Part shown: positions 54,505 to 60,724 of the stretch, one piece after another
Position numbering within the stretch: position 1 is the first letter of the stretch
How the letters are laid out: each line of letters begins with the position of its first letter
Origin: Bacteroidetes bacterium CG2_30_33_31
GTDB taxonomy: Bacteria; Bacteroidota; Bacteroidia; Bacteroidales; UBA1556
Direction: 5' to 3'
DNA length: 60,724 nucleotides
NCBI GenBank assembly: GCA_001872625.1
Contig: MNXP01000061.1
Coordinates: forward strand, 1-60,724
The notes under the pieces: model-generated
The model's database searches: none
The model's input: the letters and a program-made list of their open reading frames with translations, nothing else
What the model was told of the DNA's origin: nothing
Made by a program: the position numbers and the translations under genes

Positions 54505-55518
54505 TTATTTAACTTCAAACATTTTAACAGCCAAGTCGGCAAGTCTATTTGAATAACCATTTTCGTTGTCGTACCAAGAAATAACTTTCACGAGGTCGCC
54601 ACCTTGAACCATAGTTAGTTCCGAGTCAAAAATTGAAGAATAATTGCTACCAACAATATCGATGCTAACAATTGGGTCTGTTTCATATTTAAGAATTCCT
54701 TTCATAGAACCTTCGGCGGCGGCTTTCATCACTGCGTTAACTTCCTCTTTTGTAGTTTTTTTGGCCAATTTAACAGTGAGGTCAACTACTGATCCATCTG
54801 GTGTTGGCACTCTCATAGCCAAGCCGTGAAGTTTGCCAGCCAATTCGGGAATCACAAGTCCTATAGCTTTTGCTGCTCCAGTGCTTGTTGGAATAATTGA
54901 AACAGCTGCAGCACGAGCTCTGCGTAAATCTTTATGAGGTGAATCTAATATTATTTGGTCGTTGGTATATGAGTGAATGGTATTCATCAAGCCATACTCA
55001 ATGCCGAAATTATCATTTAAAACTTTTGAAATAGGAGAGAGGCAATTTGTTGTACATGAAGCATTTGACACTAATTTATGCTCAGCTTTTAAAACCTCAG
55101 TATTCACGCCAAGCACTATGGTAGCATCAACATCTTCAGGTGCTGCTGAAGGCACACTGAGGGCGACTTTTTTTGCACCTGCTTGAATATGTTTCATCAT
55201 TTGCTCGCGTTTGCGGAAAATTCCTGTACACTCAATTACAACATCAACTTTCAATTTGGCCCAAGGCAAATTTGCTGGGTCACGCTCTGAATAAACTCGG
55301 ATTTTTGAACCGTTGATAATCAAATAATCACCATCAACATCCACAGTGCCATTGAATCTACCATGGATTGAATCATATTTTAAGAGGTGAGCTAATGTTG
55401 TAGTATCCGTCAAATCATTGAATGCTACAACTTCTACATTTTCTTTTTGCACTAAGGCTCTGAAAGTTAGTCGCCCAATGCGACCAAAACCATTTATTGC
55501 AATTCTTGCTTTTGCCAT
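54505..55518 (-). CDS. gapA: Type I glyceraldehyde-3-phosphate dehydrogenase
   Basis: 337 residues. NAD-binding start INGFGRIGR, the catalytic [10 protein letters not shown] with Cys155, the GTGAAKA-like [15 protein letters not shown] block and the C-terminal [15 protein letters not shown] are all present. It converts G3P, phosphate and NAD+ to 1,3-bisphosphoglycerate in glycolysis. Single gene with its own terminator and a -7 element (CAAAAGTA on plus, 55557-55564). Confidence 0.97.
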   Translation of the reverse strand: MAKARIAINGFGRIGRLTFRALVQKENVEVVAFNDLTDTTTLAHLLKYDSIHGRFNGTVDVDGDYLIINGSKIRVYSERDPANLPWAKLKVDVVIECTGIFRKREQMMKHIQAGAKKVALSVPSAAPEDVDATIVLGVNTEVLKAEHKLVSNASCTTNCLSPISKVLNDNFGIEYGLMNTIHSYTNDQIILDSPHKDLRRARAAAVSIIPTSTGAAKAIGLVIPELAGKLHGLAMRVPTPDGSVVDLTVKLAKKTTKEEVNAVMKAAAEGSMKGILKYETDPIVSIDIVGSNYSSIFDSELTMVQGGDLVKVISWYDNENGYSNRLADLAVKMFEVK

Positions 55519-55556
55519 ATCTTTAAAATTTATTATTAATCAAAATTATTGAAAGG

Positions 55557-55564
55557 CAAAAGTA
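55557..55564 (-). promoter_or_regulatory. -7 element of the GAPDH promoter
   Basis: TACTTTTG on the minus strand matches TAnnTTTG, 39 bases before the ATG at 55518. Confidence 0.4.
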
Positions 55565-55629
55565 TAAAAAAAATCTTAGGTTTTATTGTTGAGCTGTCAA
55601 TAATTATTTGAATTTGGATAGTGTTTTTT

Positions 55630-56082
55630 TTAAACTTTTTTTCTCACGTTGAAAGCATTCATTCCTTTCATGCCTCTTTCAAGTTCAAAAGTTACTTTAT
55701 CATTTTCAACAATTGGTTCTAAAATGCCATTGATATGAACAAAATATTTCTCTTGAGTGATGTTTTCATAAATAAATCCAAAGCCTTTTGAATGATTAAA
55801 AAAGGCAACTTTACCTTCTTTTATAGGGTTAACTTCAGCTTCTTTTTCTTTTTTTGGAACGCTGGTTTCTATATTTTCAGCAATTACCTTAATTTTTTTT
55901 GTAGGATCTGAAGGCACATCGGTAATCATACCATTTTCATCAACATAAGCCAGCATGTTTTCAAGCCCGCCACCAGGAGAATTTGTCTTGCGTTCTTCTC
56001 TCTTTACAGCTTTATCTTTTCTCTTTTTTAAGCGCTTGTCTTCCATTGCTTTCTTGTTGTATGTCTGTTGCGATTTTGCCAT
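55630..56082 (-). CDS. Cold-shock-domain protein with basic N-terminal extension
   Basis: 150 residues. The C-terminal 65 residues are a cold-shock domain with RNP-like motifs KGFGFI and KYFVHI. The N-terminal about 60 residues are highly basic (KKAMEDKRLKKRKDKAVKREERK), followed by a linker. The arrangement is common in Bacteroidota. Likely an RNA or single-stranded DNA binding chaperone; no enzymatic domain. Single gene. Confidence 0.9.
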   Translation of the reverse strand: MAKSQQTYNKKAMEDKRLKKRKDKAVKREERKTNSPGGGLENMLAYVDENGMITDVPSDPTKKIKVIAENIETSVPKKEKEAEVNPIKEGKVAFFNHSKGFGFIYENITQEKYFVHINGILEPIVENDKVTFELERGMKGMNAFNVRKKV

Positions 56083-56279
56083 TATAAATTATTAAATTGT
56101 TTTAGAACCATAAAATATACTTCCAATATTTAAATTTTTACATTTAGAAAGAAAATGAAAAATTTTGTAAGTTGTTGAATAATCAATGGTTGTGTTAAGA
56201 ATATTTAAAAAAAAACTGAGTGCAAATATACATTCTTTTTCGATAAATTATATATTTGATTAAAAGAAAGAGGATTGTC

Positions 56280-56948
56280 TTATTTTCTTGAACTTACATA
56301 TTTTGAATGAAGCTCATTTAAATTGCTATTTCTGTCCGTTTCATGTATATGATTATGGTAAAAAGTAAGTTTATTGAATATTGATAGCGCCTCAGTTATT
56401 TCAGCTGAGTCTAAATTTCCAATTACAATTTCAGAAACCTTATGCATTTCAGCAAATGCTTTCATGATTTCAATGCGACCTTTTTCGGATATATTTATTC
56501 TTTTTGCGCGCTTGTCCTTTTCGTCAGCAATTTCATCTATAAACCCCCCTTTAGTAAGTCTTTTAATAATCTCACTTCCGCTTGATATTTCTATAAGATT
56601 TTTGTTGATGAGCTCATTTTTCAATAAAGTTCCATCTTTTAATAAGGTTGCTAAAAAACCAAATTCATCGATCGAATTTATAGACGTATTGGCAAATGCT
56701 TTTTTTGAATAATGCTTAGCAAAGCGATATAATCCAGTTAGCAAAGTCGAAAATTCTACCTCTTGATATTGCTTGTAATTGCTGAAATTATTGGTATTAA
56801 AACTTCCACTTGTACTTTGTTTCTCGCTATTTAATACCCTATCTTTAAGATAAATAGAAAATTCTCTGAGGTCAAAATTCCCAACTTCATTCTGATAACT
56901 CTCCAAATAATCTATGATATTTCTGAGTAAATTTAAATTATCCGACAT
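56280..56948 (-). CDS. MarR-family transcriptional regulator
   Basis: 222 residues. A winged-helix domain lies in the middle (about 75-165): FGFLATLLKDGTLLKNELINKNLIEISSGSEIIKRLTKGGFIDEIADEKDKRAKRINISEKG, with the DKRAKRI wing typical of MarR regulators (usually DxRs/R). The N-terminal about 70 residues and the C-terminal tail extend beyond a usual 150-residue MarR. The gene is divergent from the lipoprotein-TonB receptor pair, with 12-bp palindromes in the 89-base intergenic gap, so it probably represses itself and that pair. Confidence 0.87.
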   Translation of the reverse strand: MSDNLNLLRNIIDYLESYQNEVGNFDLREFSIYLKDRVLNSEKQSTSGSFNTNNFSNYKQYQEVEFSTLLTGLYRFAKHYSKKAFANTSINSIDEFGFLATLLKDGTLLKNELINKNLIEISSGSEIIKRLTKGGFIDEIADEKDKRAKRINISEKGRIEIMKAFAEMHKVSEIVIGNLDSAEITEALSIFNKLTFYHNHIHETDRNSNLNELHSKYVSSRK

Positions 56949-56973
56949 CGTAGTAAATAATAAATATTAGTTA

Positions 56974-57032
56974 AATTACGTAATTGAATATAAAATATTG
57001 TATTAGTTTTGCAAAATAAATACAAATTTGTA
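56974..57032. promoter_or_regulatory. Divergent MarR operator region with -7 element
   Basis: Two perfect 12-bp palindromes lie between the divergent genes: AATTACGTAATT (56974-56985) and TACAAATTTGTA (57021-57032). A -7 match TAGTTTTG (57004-57011, plus strand) sits between them, and the second palindrome covers the region where the message would start, 5 bases before the ATG at 57038. MarR proteins bind such palindromes (established); this assignment is inference. Confidence 0.55.
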
Positions 57033-57037
57033 ATACT

Positions 57038-57778
57038 ATGAAAATTAATTTACTTATAATATTATTATACTTATCAGTATTGGTAATATTTTCATGCAAT
57101 TCAACAAAAGAATTAAATCATGAAATAATTTATAATGATTCAGCACATTTTGAGCTCCAAAATAATTTTCGATTCACTTTGAATAATGGCAAAGGCTTTA
57201 ATCATCCTACTTATGTGCTCTGGGAGGAAGATATGTCGGGCAATTATTTACGGACTTTGTACATTACCAAAGCTTATGCGAGTGGAATATTTGGGCATCA
57301 AATGGTTGGAGATTCTGTTTGGATGATGAAACCTGGCGAGTCGCATCAGCCAGCTGCATTGCCTTATTGGAGTCATAAAAAAGGTTTGTTATCTGGTGAT
57401 AATCTTATACCATCGCCTGAACATCCTTTTGTAGATGCATATTGTGGTGCCACAGCGACTAAAAACTTTCAATTTCGCAGCAATATTGAGCCTTTAGATA
57501 AAAATATAAGAATTTTATTTGAAGTAAACCAAGCTTGGGATTGGAATTATTATTGGACAAATAGCAAATATTCAGATAATTACGCTTATAAACATTCGGC
57601 TCAGCCATCAATTATCTATGCCGTTACCATAAACAATACCGACAGCATTTATTATTTAAATCCTATTGGACATGGAGATGCAAAGGGGGAAAGTGGGAAG
57701 CTTTTTACTGACTTAAGTAATATTACCAGTGCCAAAGAAATTTTTAAAAGCATAAAACTTGAAATTAAATCAAACTAA
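57038..57778 (+). CDS. DUF2271-like lipoprotein with flavinylation-like motif
   Basis: 246 residues. Lipobox VIFSC with Cys20. The rest resembles the DUF2271 domain of the protein at 14133-14957: HPTYVLWEEDMSGNY (compare the MAIWIEDANGTF block), LPYWSHKKG, and FVDAYCGATAT. Residues 133-139 read DAYCGAT, close to the ApbE FMN-attachment pattern DxxSGAT with Cys in place of Ser/Thr. It is a membrane-anchored extracytoplasmic protein, possibly redox active (inference). It overlaps, or nearly abuts, the TonB receptor gene (start 57798, gap of about 20 bases) and is divergent from the MarR gene. Confidence 0.75.
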   Translation: MKINLLIILLYLSVLVIFSCNSTKELNHEIIYNDSAHFELQNNFRFTLNNGKGFNHPTYVLWEEDMSGNYLRTLYITKAYASGIFGHQMVGDSVWMMKPGESHQPAALPYWSHKKGLLSGDNLIPSPEHPFVDAYCGATATKNFQFRSNIEPLDKNIRILFEVNQAWDWNYYWTNSKYSDNYAYKHSAQPSIIYAVTINNTDSIYYLNPIGHGDAKGESGKLFTDLSNITSAKEIFKSIKLEIKSN

Positions 57779-57797
57779 AACATTAATAAATAACAAA

Positions 57798-60173
57798 ATG
57801 AAAAGCATTTTAATTATATTTATTTTATTAATTTTCTCACTAAATGCCATTTCTCAAAAAGGAGAAATTAGGGGTCGAGTTACCGATGGAAATAATGGCG
57901 AACCAATTGGTTTTGCTAATGTTGTAGTGTATGGAACACAGATAGGCTCCACAAGCGATTTGGATGGTAATTTTATAATTTCTGGTTTGAATCCAGGCTA
58001 TTTAAAAATCAGGGTTTCATTTATTGGATACAAAAATTTTATCTCTGAAGATATCTTGGTAAGCAATAATAATATACCAAATATTGAAGTAAAGTTGCTG
58101 TCTGAAGCTCAAGAACTTGCAACTTTTGAAGTAAGAGTTGACCCTTTTGAGAAAAGAGAGGAAGCTCCAATTTCTATGCAACGTATTGGAACAAAAGAAA
58201 TTGAAAGTAATCCAGGCAGCAATAGAGATATTTCGCGAGTAATACAATCGTTTCCTGGCGTTGGCTCTACACCAGCATTTCGAAATGATGTTATAATTCG
58301 TGGTGGAGGTCCAAGTGAAAATCGCTTCTTCTTAGATGATGTTGAAATTCCTGTACTCAATCACTTTTCTACCCAAGGAGCATCTGGGGGGCCTGTAGGT
58401 ATTATCAATGCCGATTTTATTAGCTCTGTTGACTTTTATTCAGGTTCGTTCCCAGCAAATAAATATAATGCTTTGAGCGGTGTTTTAGATTTCAAATTAA
58501 AAGATGGAAGCAAAGTGAAGACAAATATTCAGGCTGCACTCGGTGCCAGCGAGACTTCACTTACTTTTGATGGTCCGTTGGGCAAAAAATCAACTTATAT
58601 TTTTTCCGTTAGGAGAAGCTATTTGCAATTTTTGTTCTCTGCAATTGGATTGCCTTTTTTGCCAACTTTTAATGATTATCAATTTAAAATAAATAGCAAT
58701 ATTAACACAAAAAATCAGATTACCATTATAAGCCTTGGAGCTCTTGATAACCTTACACTTAACAATGGAATTAAAAATCCAACAGAATCTCAGCAATATA
58801 TCTTAACTCAAATTCCTATAAATAATCAGTGGAATTATACCTTTGGAATTGTTTACAAACATTTTTTTAAAAATGGTTATCATACTTTTGTTTTAAGTAG
58901 AAACATGCTTGATAATCAATTTTTTAAATACCCAGATAATAATGAAAGCTTGAATAAATCCTTTGATTACCTCTCTAAAGAGGAGGAAAATAAATTTCAA
59001 TATAACATTACGTTTCGAAAAAATGATATCAAATATCTTATTGGAGCAAACATGGAATTTGCCCAATATTATAATTCCACTTCGCAGCAGCTTTATCTCA
59101 ACGATAGTCTGATAAATCTCAAATATTTGACATCTTTTGATATGGTCAAATATGGTATTTCTGCTCAAGCCTCAAAGCGAGTTTTGCAAAATAAATTATT
59201 GATTTCTGCAGGAATTAGAACTGATGCAAATAGCTATAACATTGAAATGACTAAGCTTTTAAGTCAATTATCACCAAGAATTTCATTTTCATATTCTTTG
59301 GCTGAAAACACTCTTTTGAATGCTGGTGTGGGGCGTTACTTTCAGCAACCGGCATACACAACTTTAGGTTTTAGAAATAATTCAGGGCTACTAACAAACC
59401 ATGAAACAGCAAAATATATCGGTGCAAATCATTATAGCATTGGACTTGAACATCGCTTTTCAACGAATATAATTTTATCTGCCGAAAGTTTTTACAAAGA
59501 TTATTTTCAATATCCAATCGACTTATTCACTGGTACAAGTTTAGCAAATCAAGGTGCAGATTATAGTGGGATTGCTGGAGCAACTTCCGCTGATTTTCAT
59601 GGCCAAGGTAAAGCTGTGGGCATTGAAGTTTTAAATAGGATTAATTACAAAACTTTTACTCTTCTTGCATCATATACTTTTGTTAGAAGTCAGTTTACCG
59701 ACATAAATAAGAAATGGATTGCCTCTTCTTGGGACAGTAAAAATCTAATCTCTATAACTGGTACAAAGGAGTTTATAAAGAATTGGAGACTTGGATTCAA
59801 ATGGCGCTATGTTGGTGGTTTGCCTTATACTCCTTATGATTTGCAAACTTCTGCTAAAATCGTTGCCTGGGCAGCTCGTGGTCAGGCATATCAAGATTAC
59901 TCACAGCTTAATGCTCTGCGGTTTAAAGCTTTTCATCAGTTAGATTTGAGAGTAGATAAGAATATCTTCTTCGATAAATGGGCTTTGATGGTATATGTAG
60001 ATATACAAAATGCATACAATTTTCAAAATGTGAATCAAGATTATATTATTAGGGAAAAAAATGCCGACGGTACATATATGACGGCAAACAATGGAACTGA
60101 ATATGTCTTAAAATCTGTTGAAAATGTTTCTGGAACCGTCTTGCCAACTTTAGGAATAATGGTTAAATTTTAG
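57798..60173 (+). CDS. TonB-dependent receptor with carboxypeptidase-regulatory-like domain
   Basis: 791 residues from the ATG at 57798, chosen because a signal peptide (ILIIFILLIFSLNAISQ) starts there; the upstream in-frame ATG at 57759 lies inside the lipoprotein gene. Domain order: carboxypeptidase-D-like beta sandwich (about 20-105, GRVTDGNNGEPIGFANVVV), plug (about 115-260; DVIIRGGGPSENRFFLDDVEIP) and a 22-strand-type barrel to the end. It lets a specific ligand cross the outer membrane using TonB energy. There is no SusD partner, so a polysaccharide-uptake type is less likely; metal, cofactor or small-molecule uptake is possible. Second gene of the MarR-controlled pair. Confidence 0.88.
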   Translation: MKSILIIFILLIFSLNAISQKGEIRGRVTDGNNGEPIGFANVVVYGTQIGSTSDLDGNFIISGLNPGYLKIRVSFIGYKNFISEDILVSNNNIPNIEVKLLSEAQELATFEVRVDPFEKREEAPISMQRIGTKEIESNPGSNRDISRVIQSFPGVGSTPAFRNDVIIRGGGPSENRFFLDDVEIPVLNHFSTQGASGGPVGIINADFISSVDFYSGSFPANKYNALSGVLDFKLKDGSKVKTNIQAALGASETSLTFDGPLGKKSTYIFSVRRSYLQFLFSAIGLPFLPTFNDYQFKINSNINTKNQITIISLGALDNLTLNNGIKNPTESQQYILTQIPINNQWNYTFGIVYKHFFKNGYHTFVLSRNMLDNQFFKYPDNNESLNKSFDYLSKEEENKFQYNITFRKNDIKYLIGANMEFAQYYNSTSQQLYLNDSLINLKYLTSFDMVKYGISAQASKRVLQNKLLISAGIRTDANSYNIEMTKLLSQLSPRISFSYSLAENTLLNAGVGRYFQQPAYTTLGFRNNSGLLTNHETAKYIGANHYSIGLEHRFSTNIILSAESFYKDYFQYPIDLFTGTSLANQGADYSGIAGATSADFHGQGKAVGIEVLNRINYKTFTLLASYTFVRSQFTDINKKWIASSWDSKNLISITGTKEFIKNWRLGFKWRYVGGLPYTPYDLQTSAKIVAWAARGQAYQDYSQLNALRFKAFHQLDLRVDKNIFFDKWALMVYVDIQNAYNFQNVNQDYIIREKNADGTYMTANNGTEYVLKSVENVSGTVLPTLGIMVKF

Positions 60174-60247
60174 CGATTTTAACTCTTTTAAATTTGATTC
60201 CTTAAGCAATGAATTATGCAAATATGTTTAATATTATAAATTATATG

Positions 60248-60296
60248 TTGCAACACCTAATTTTTAGGTTAATTTTGTCAGGATTATAAAGGAGGT
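60248..60296 (+). promoter_or_regulatory. Promoter with operator palindrome in spacer, plus strong Shine-Dalgarno
   Basis: TTG (60248-60250) and TAATTTTG (60270-60277) are separated by 19 bases, a good -33/-7 pair. The spacer contains the palindrome ACCTAATTTTTAGGT (arms 60255-60260 and 60264-60269). It is placed where a bound repressor or MerR-type activator would act. AAAGGAGG (60288-60295) is a near-perfect Shine-Dalgarno, 6 bases before the ATG at 60302; the other genes in this window lack such a site. Confidence 0.65.
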
Positions 60297-60301
60297 TTGA
60301 A

Positions 60302-60571
60302 ATGAATGAAAGAAATGCAATTAAAATAGAAATGTTTTACACTCTGACATGTCCAAATTGCAAGATTATGAAACGTTTGATTTCAGAGGTTTTGCCAGAT
60401 TTTGGCGATAAGTTTAGTTTTAAAAAAAGCTTAGCAAATTCTCCAATTGGTATGTATAAAACAATGAAACTGGGAGTGACTACTGTTCCTACACTTCTGA
60501 TTGATAATAAGATAATTTTTAAAAGTGTTCCAACAAAGGAAGAATTATTAAATAAACTTAGCAGTTATTAA
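60302..60571 (+). CDS. Small thioredoxin-fold CxxC protein
   Basis: 89 residues. The active-site CPNC (Cys17, Cys20) follows a first beta strand (IEMFYTLTCPNCKIMKR) and a cis-Pro loop TTVPTLLID, the thioredoxin/glutaredoxin layout. No signal peptide, so cytoplasmic. Similar small redox proteins of the TM0996/MTH895 type are often encoded next to permeases of the DUF318 type in metal or arsenic-related operons (from memory). The next gene, cut by the edge, is a membrane protein, which would fit. The operon has its own regulated-looking promoter, described separately. Confidence 0.82.
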   Translation: MNERNAIKIEMFYTLTCPNCKIMKRLISEVLPDFGDKFSFKKSLANSPIGMYKTMKLGVTTVPTLLIDNKIIFKSVPTKEELLNKLSSY

Positions 60572-60590
60572 ATCTAAAATTTAAAAGAAT

Positions 60591-60724
60591 ATGGAAGAAA
60601 AGAAAAAACTCAGATGCCCACTTGGAATTCCTGGTGGAATGTTGGCCGCTATTATAGGGCTTATAGGTGTGATAGTAAATATTGTAAACTTCAATTGGTT
60701 TGAATTAATTACTTCACTCGCATT
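60591..60724 (+). CDS. Membrane protein, 5' end only, truncated by the window edge
   Basis: 44 residues are visible from the ATG at 60591: a charged, Lys-rich N-terminus (MEEKKKLRCPLG), then a Gly-rich hydrophobic segment (about 15-30) and the start of a second. It begins 19 bases after the CxxC gene and is probably in its operon. The stop codon lies outside the window. Family not recognisable. Confidence 0.55.
   Translation, partial: MEEKKKLRCPLGIPGGMLAAIIGLIGVIVNIVNFNWFELITSLA

Noticed and set aside
1-60724. CRISPR arrays, tRNA genes, rRNA genes and transposases
   Set aside because: Looked for in all gaps over about 100 bases; no regularly spaced repeats, cloverleaf-like sequences or transposase motifs were found, though a tRNA scan program was not available.

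Overview
The window looks like a chromosomal segment of an AT-rich member of the Bacteroidota. The evidence is: two secreted proteins ending in type IX secretion (T9SS) type A sorting domains; a TonB-dependent receptor with an N-terminal carboxypeptidase-regulatory-like domain; Bacteroidota-typical families (DUF2027 plus Smr, DUF2279, a basic-tailed cold-shock protein, a split UshA-type nucleotidase); many start regions carrying the -7 element TAnnTTTG; and almost no Shine-Dalgarno sequences. No rRNA, tRNA, CRISPR array or insertion sequence was seen, and I could not assign a genus.

Layout. 1-4600 is an accessory island: a HaeIII/NgoPII-type restriction-modification operon (controller, C5 methyltransferase, NgoPII-like nuclease) that also carries a 589-residue protein ending in a HEPN-like RNxxxH motif. 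The island is bracketed by GT-rich DNA with imperfect inverted repeats. 5067-9794 (minus strand) holds a nucleoside-type MFS transporter, dnaA with an unusual P-loop, and a two-gene 5'-nucleotidase. 9887-16296 (mostly plus) holds a thioesterase, a hydrolase-like protein lacking its serine, DUF2279 and DUF2027-Smr proteins, a secreted DUF2271 protein, the RNase P RNA, and a small HTH regulator with a four-copy operator array. 16351-21710 holds ndk and the metH-metF operon behind a SAM-I riboswitch. 21945-31800 is housekeeping: rhomboid, OppC-like permease, LMW phosphatase, nitroreductase, miaB, MFS transporter, miaA, metallo-beta-lactamase-fold hydrolase, glycosyltransferase, pyrophosphatase. 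32064-41660 is one giant T9SS surface protein of about 3,200 residues. 42043-56082 holds a CAP-domain lipoprotein, proline dehydrogenase, aroB-aroA, an M23 peptidase, dapD-xerD-TPR, DUF2061, an M49 peptidase, GAPDH and a cold-shock protein. 56280-60173 is a MarR regulator divergent from a DUF2271-like lipoprotein and a TonB-dependent receptor. The right edge has a redox-active CxxC protein and a truncated membrane protein, preceded by a promoter with an operator-like palindrome in its spacer and an unusually strong Shine-Dalgarno.

Working together: metH and metF supply and use methyltetrahydrofolate under SAM feedback. aroB and aroA are translationally coupled steps of the shikimate pathway. 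miaA and miaB are successive steps of tRNA A37 modification. The restriction genes overlap one another and are probably co-transcribed with the HEPN-motif gene. The MarR block looks like a regulated outer-membrane uptake or redox locus. The most novel-looking items are the HEPN-linked R-M operon, the two extracytoplasmic proteins with ApbE-like flavinylation motifs, and the giant surface protein with duplicated Rossmann-like domains.
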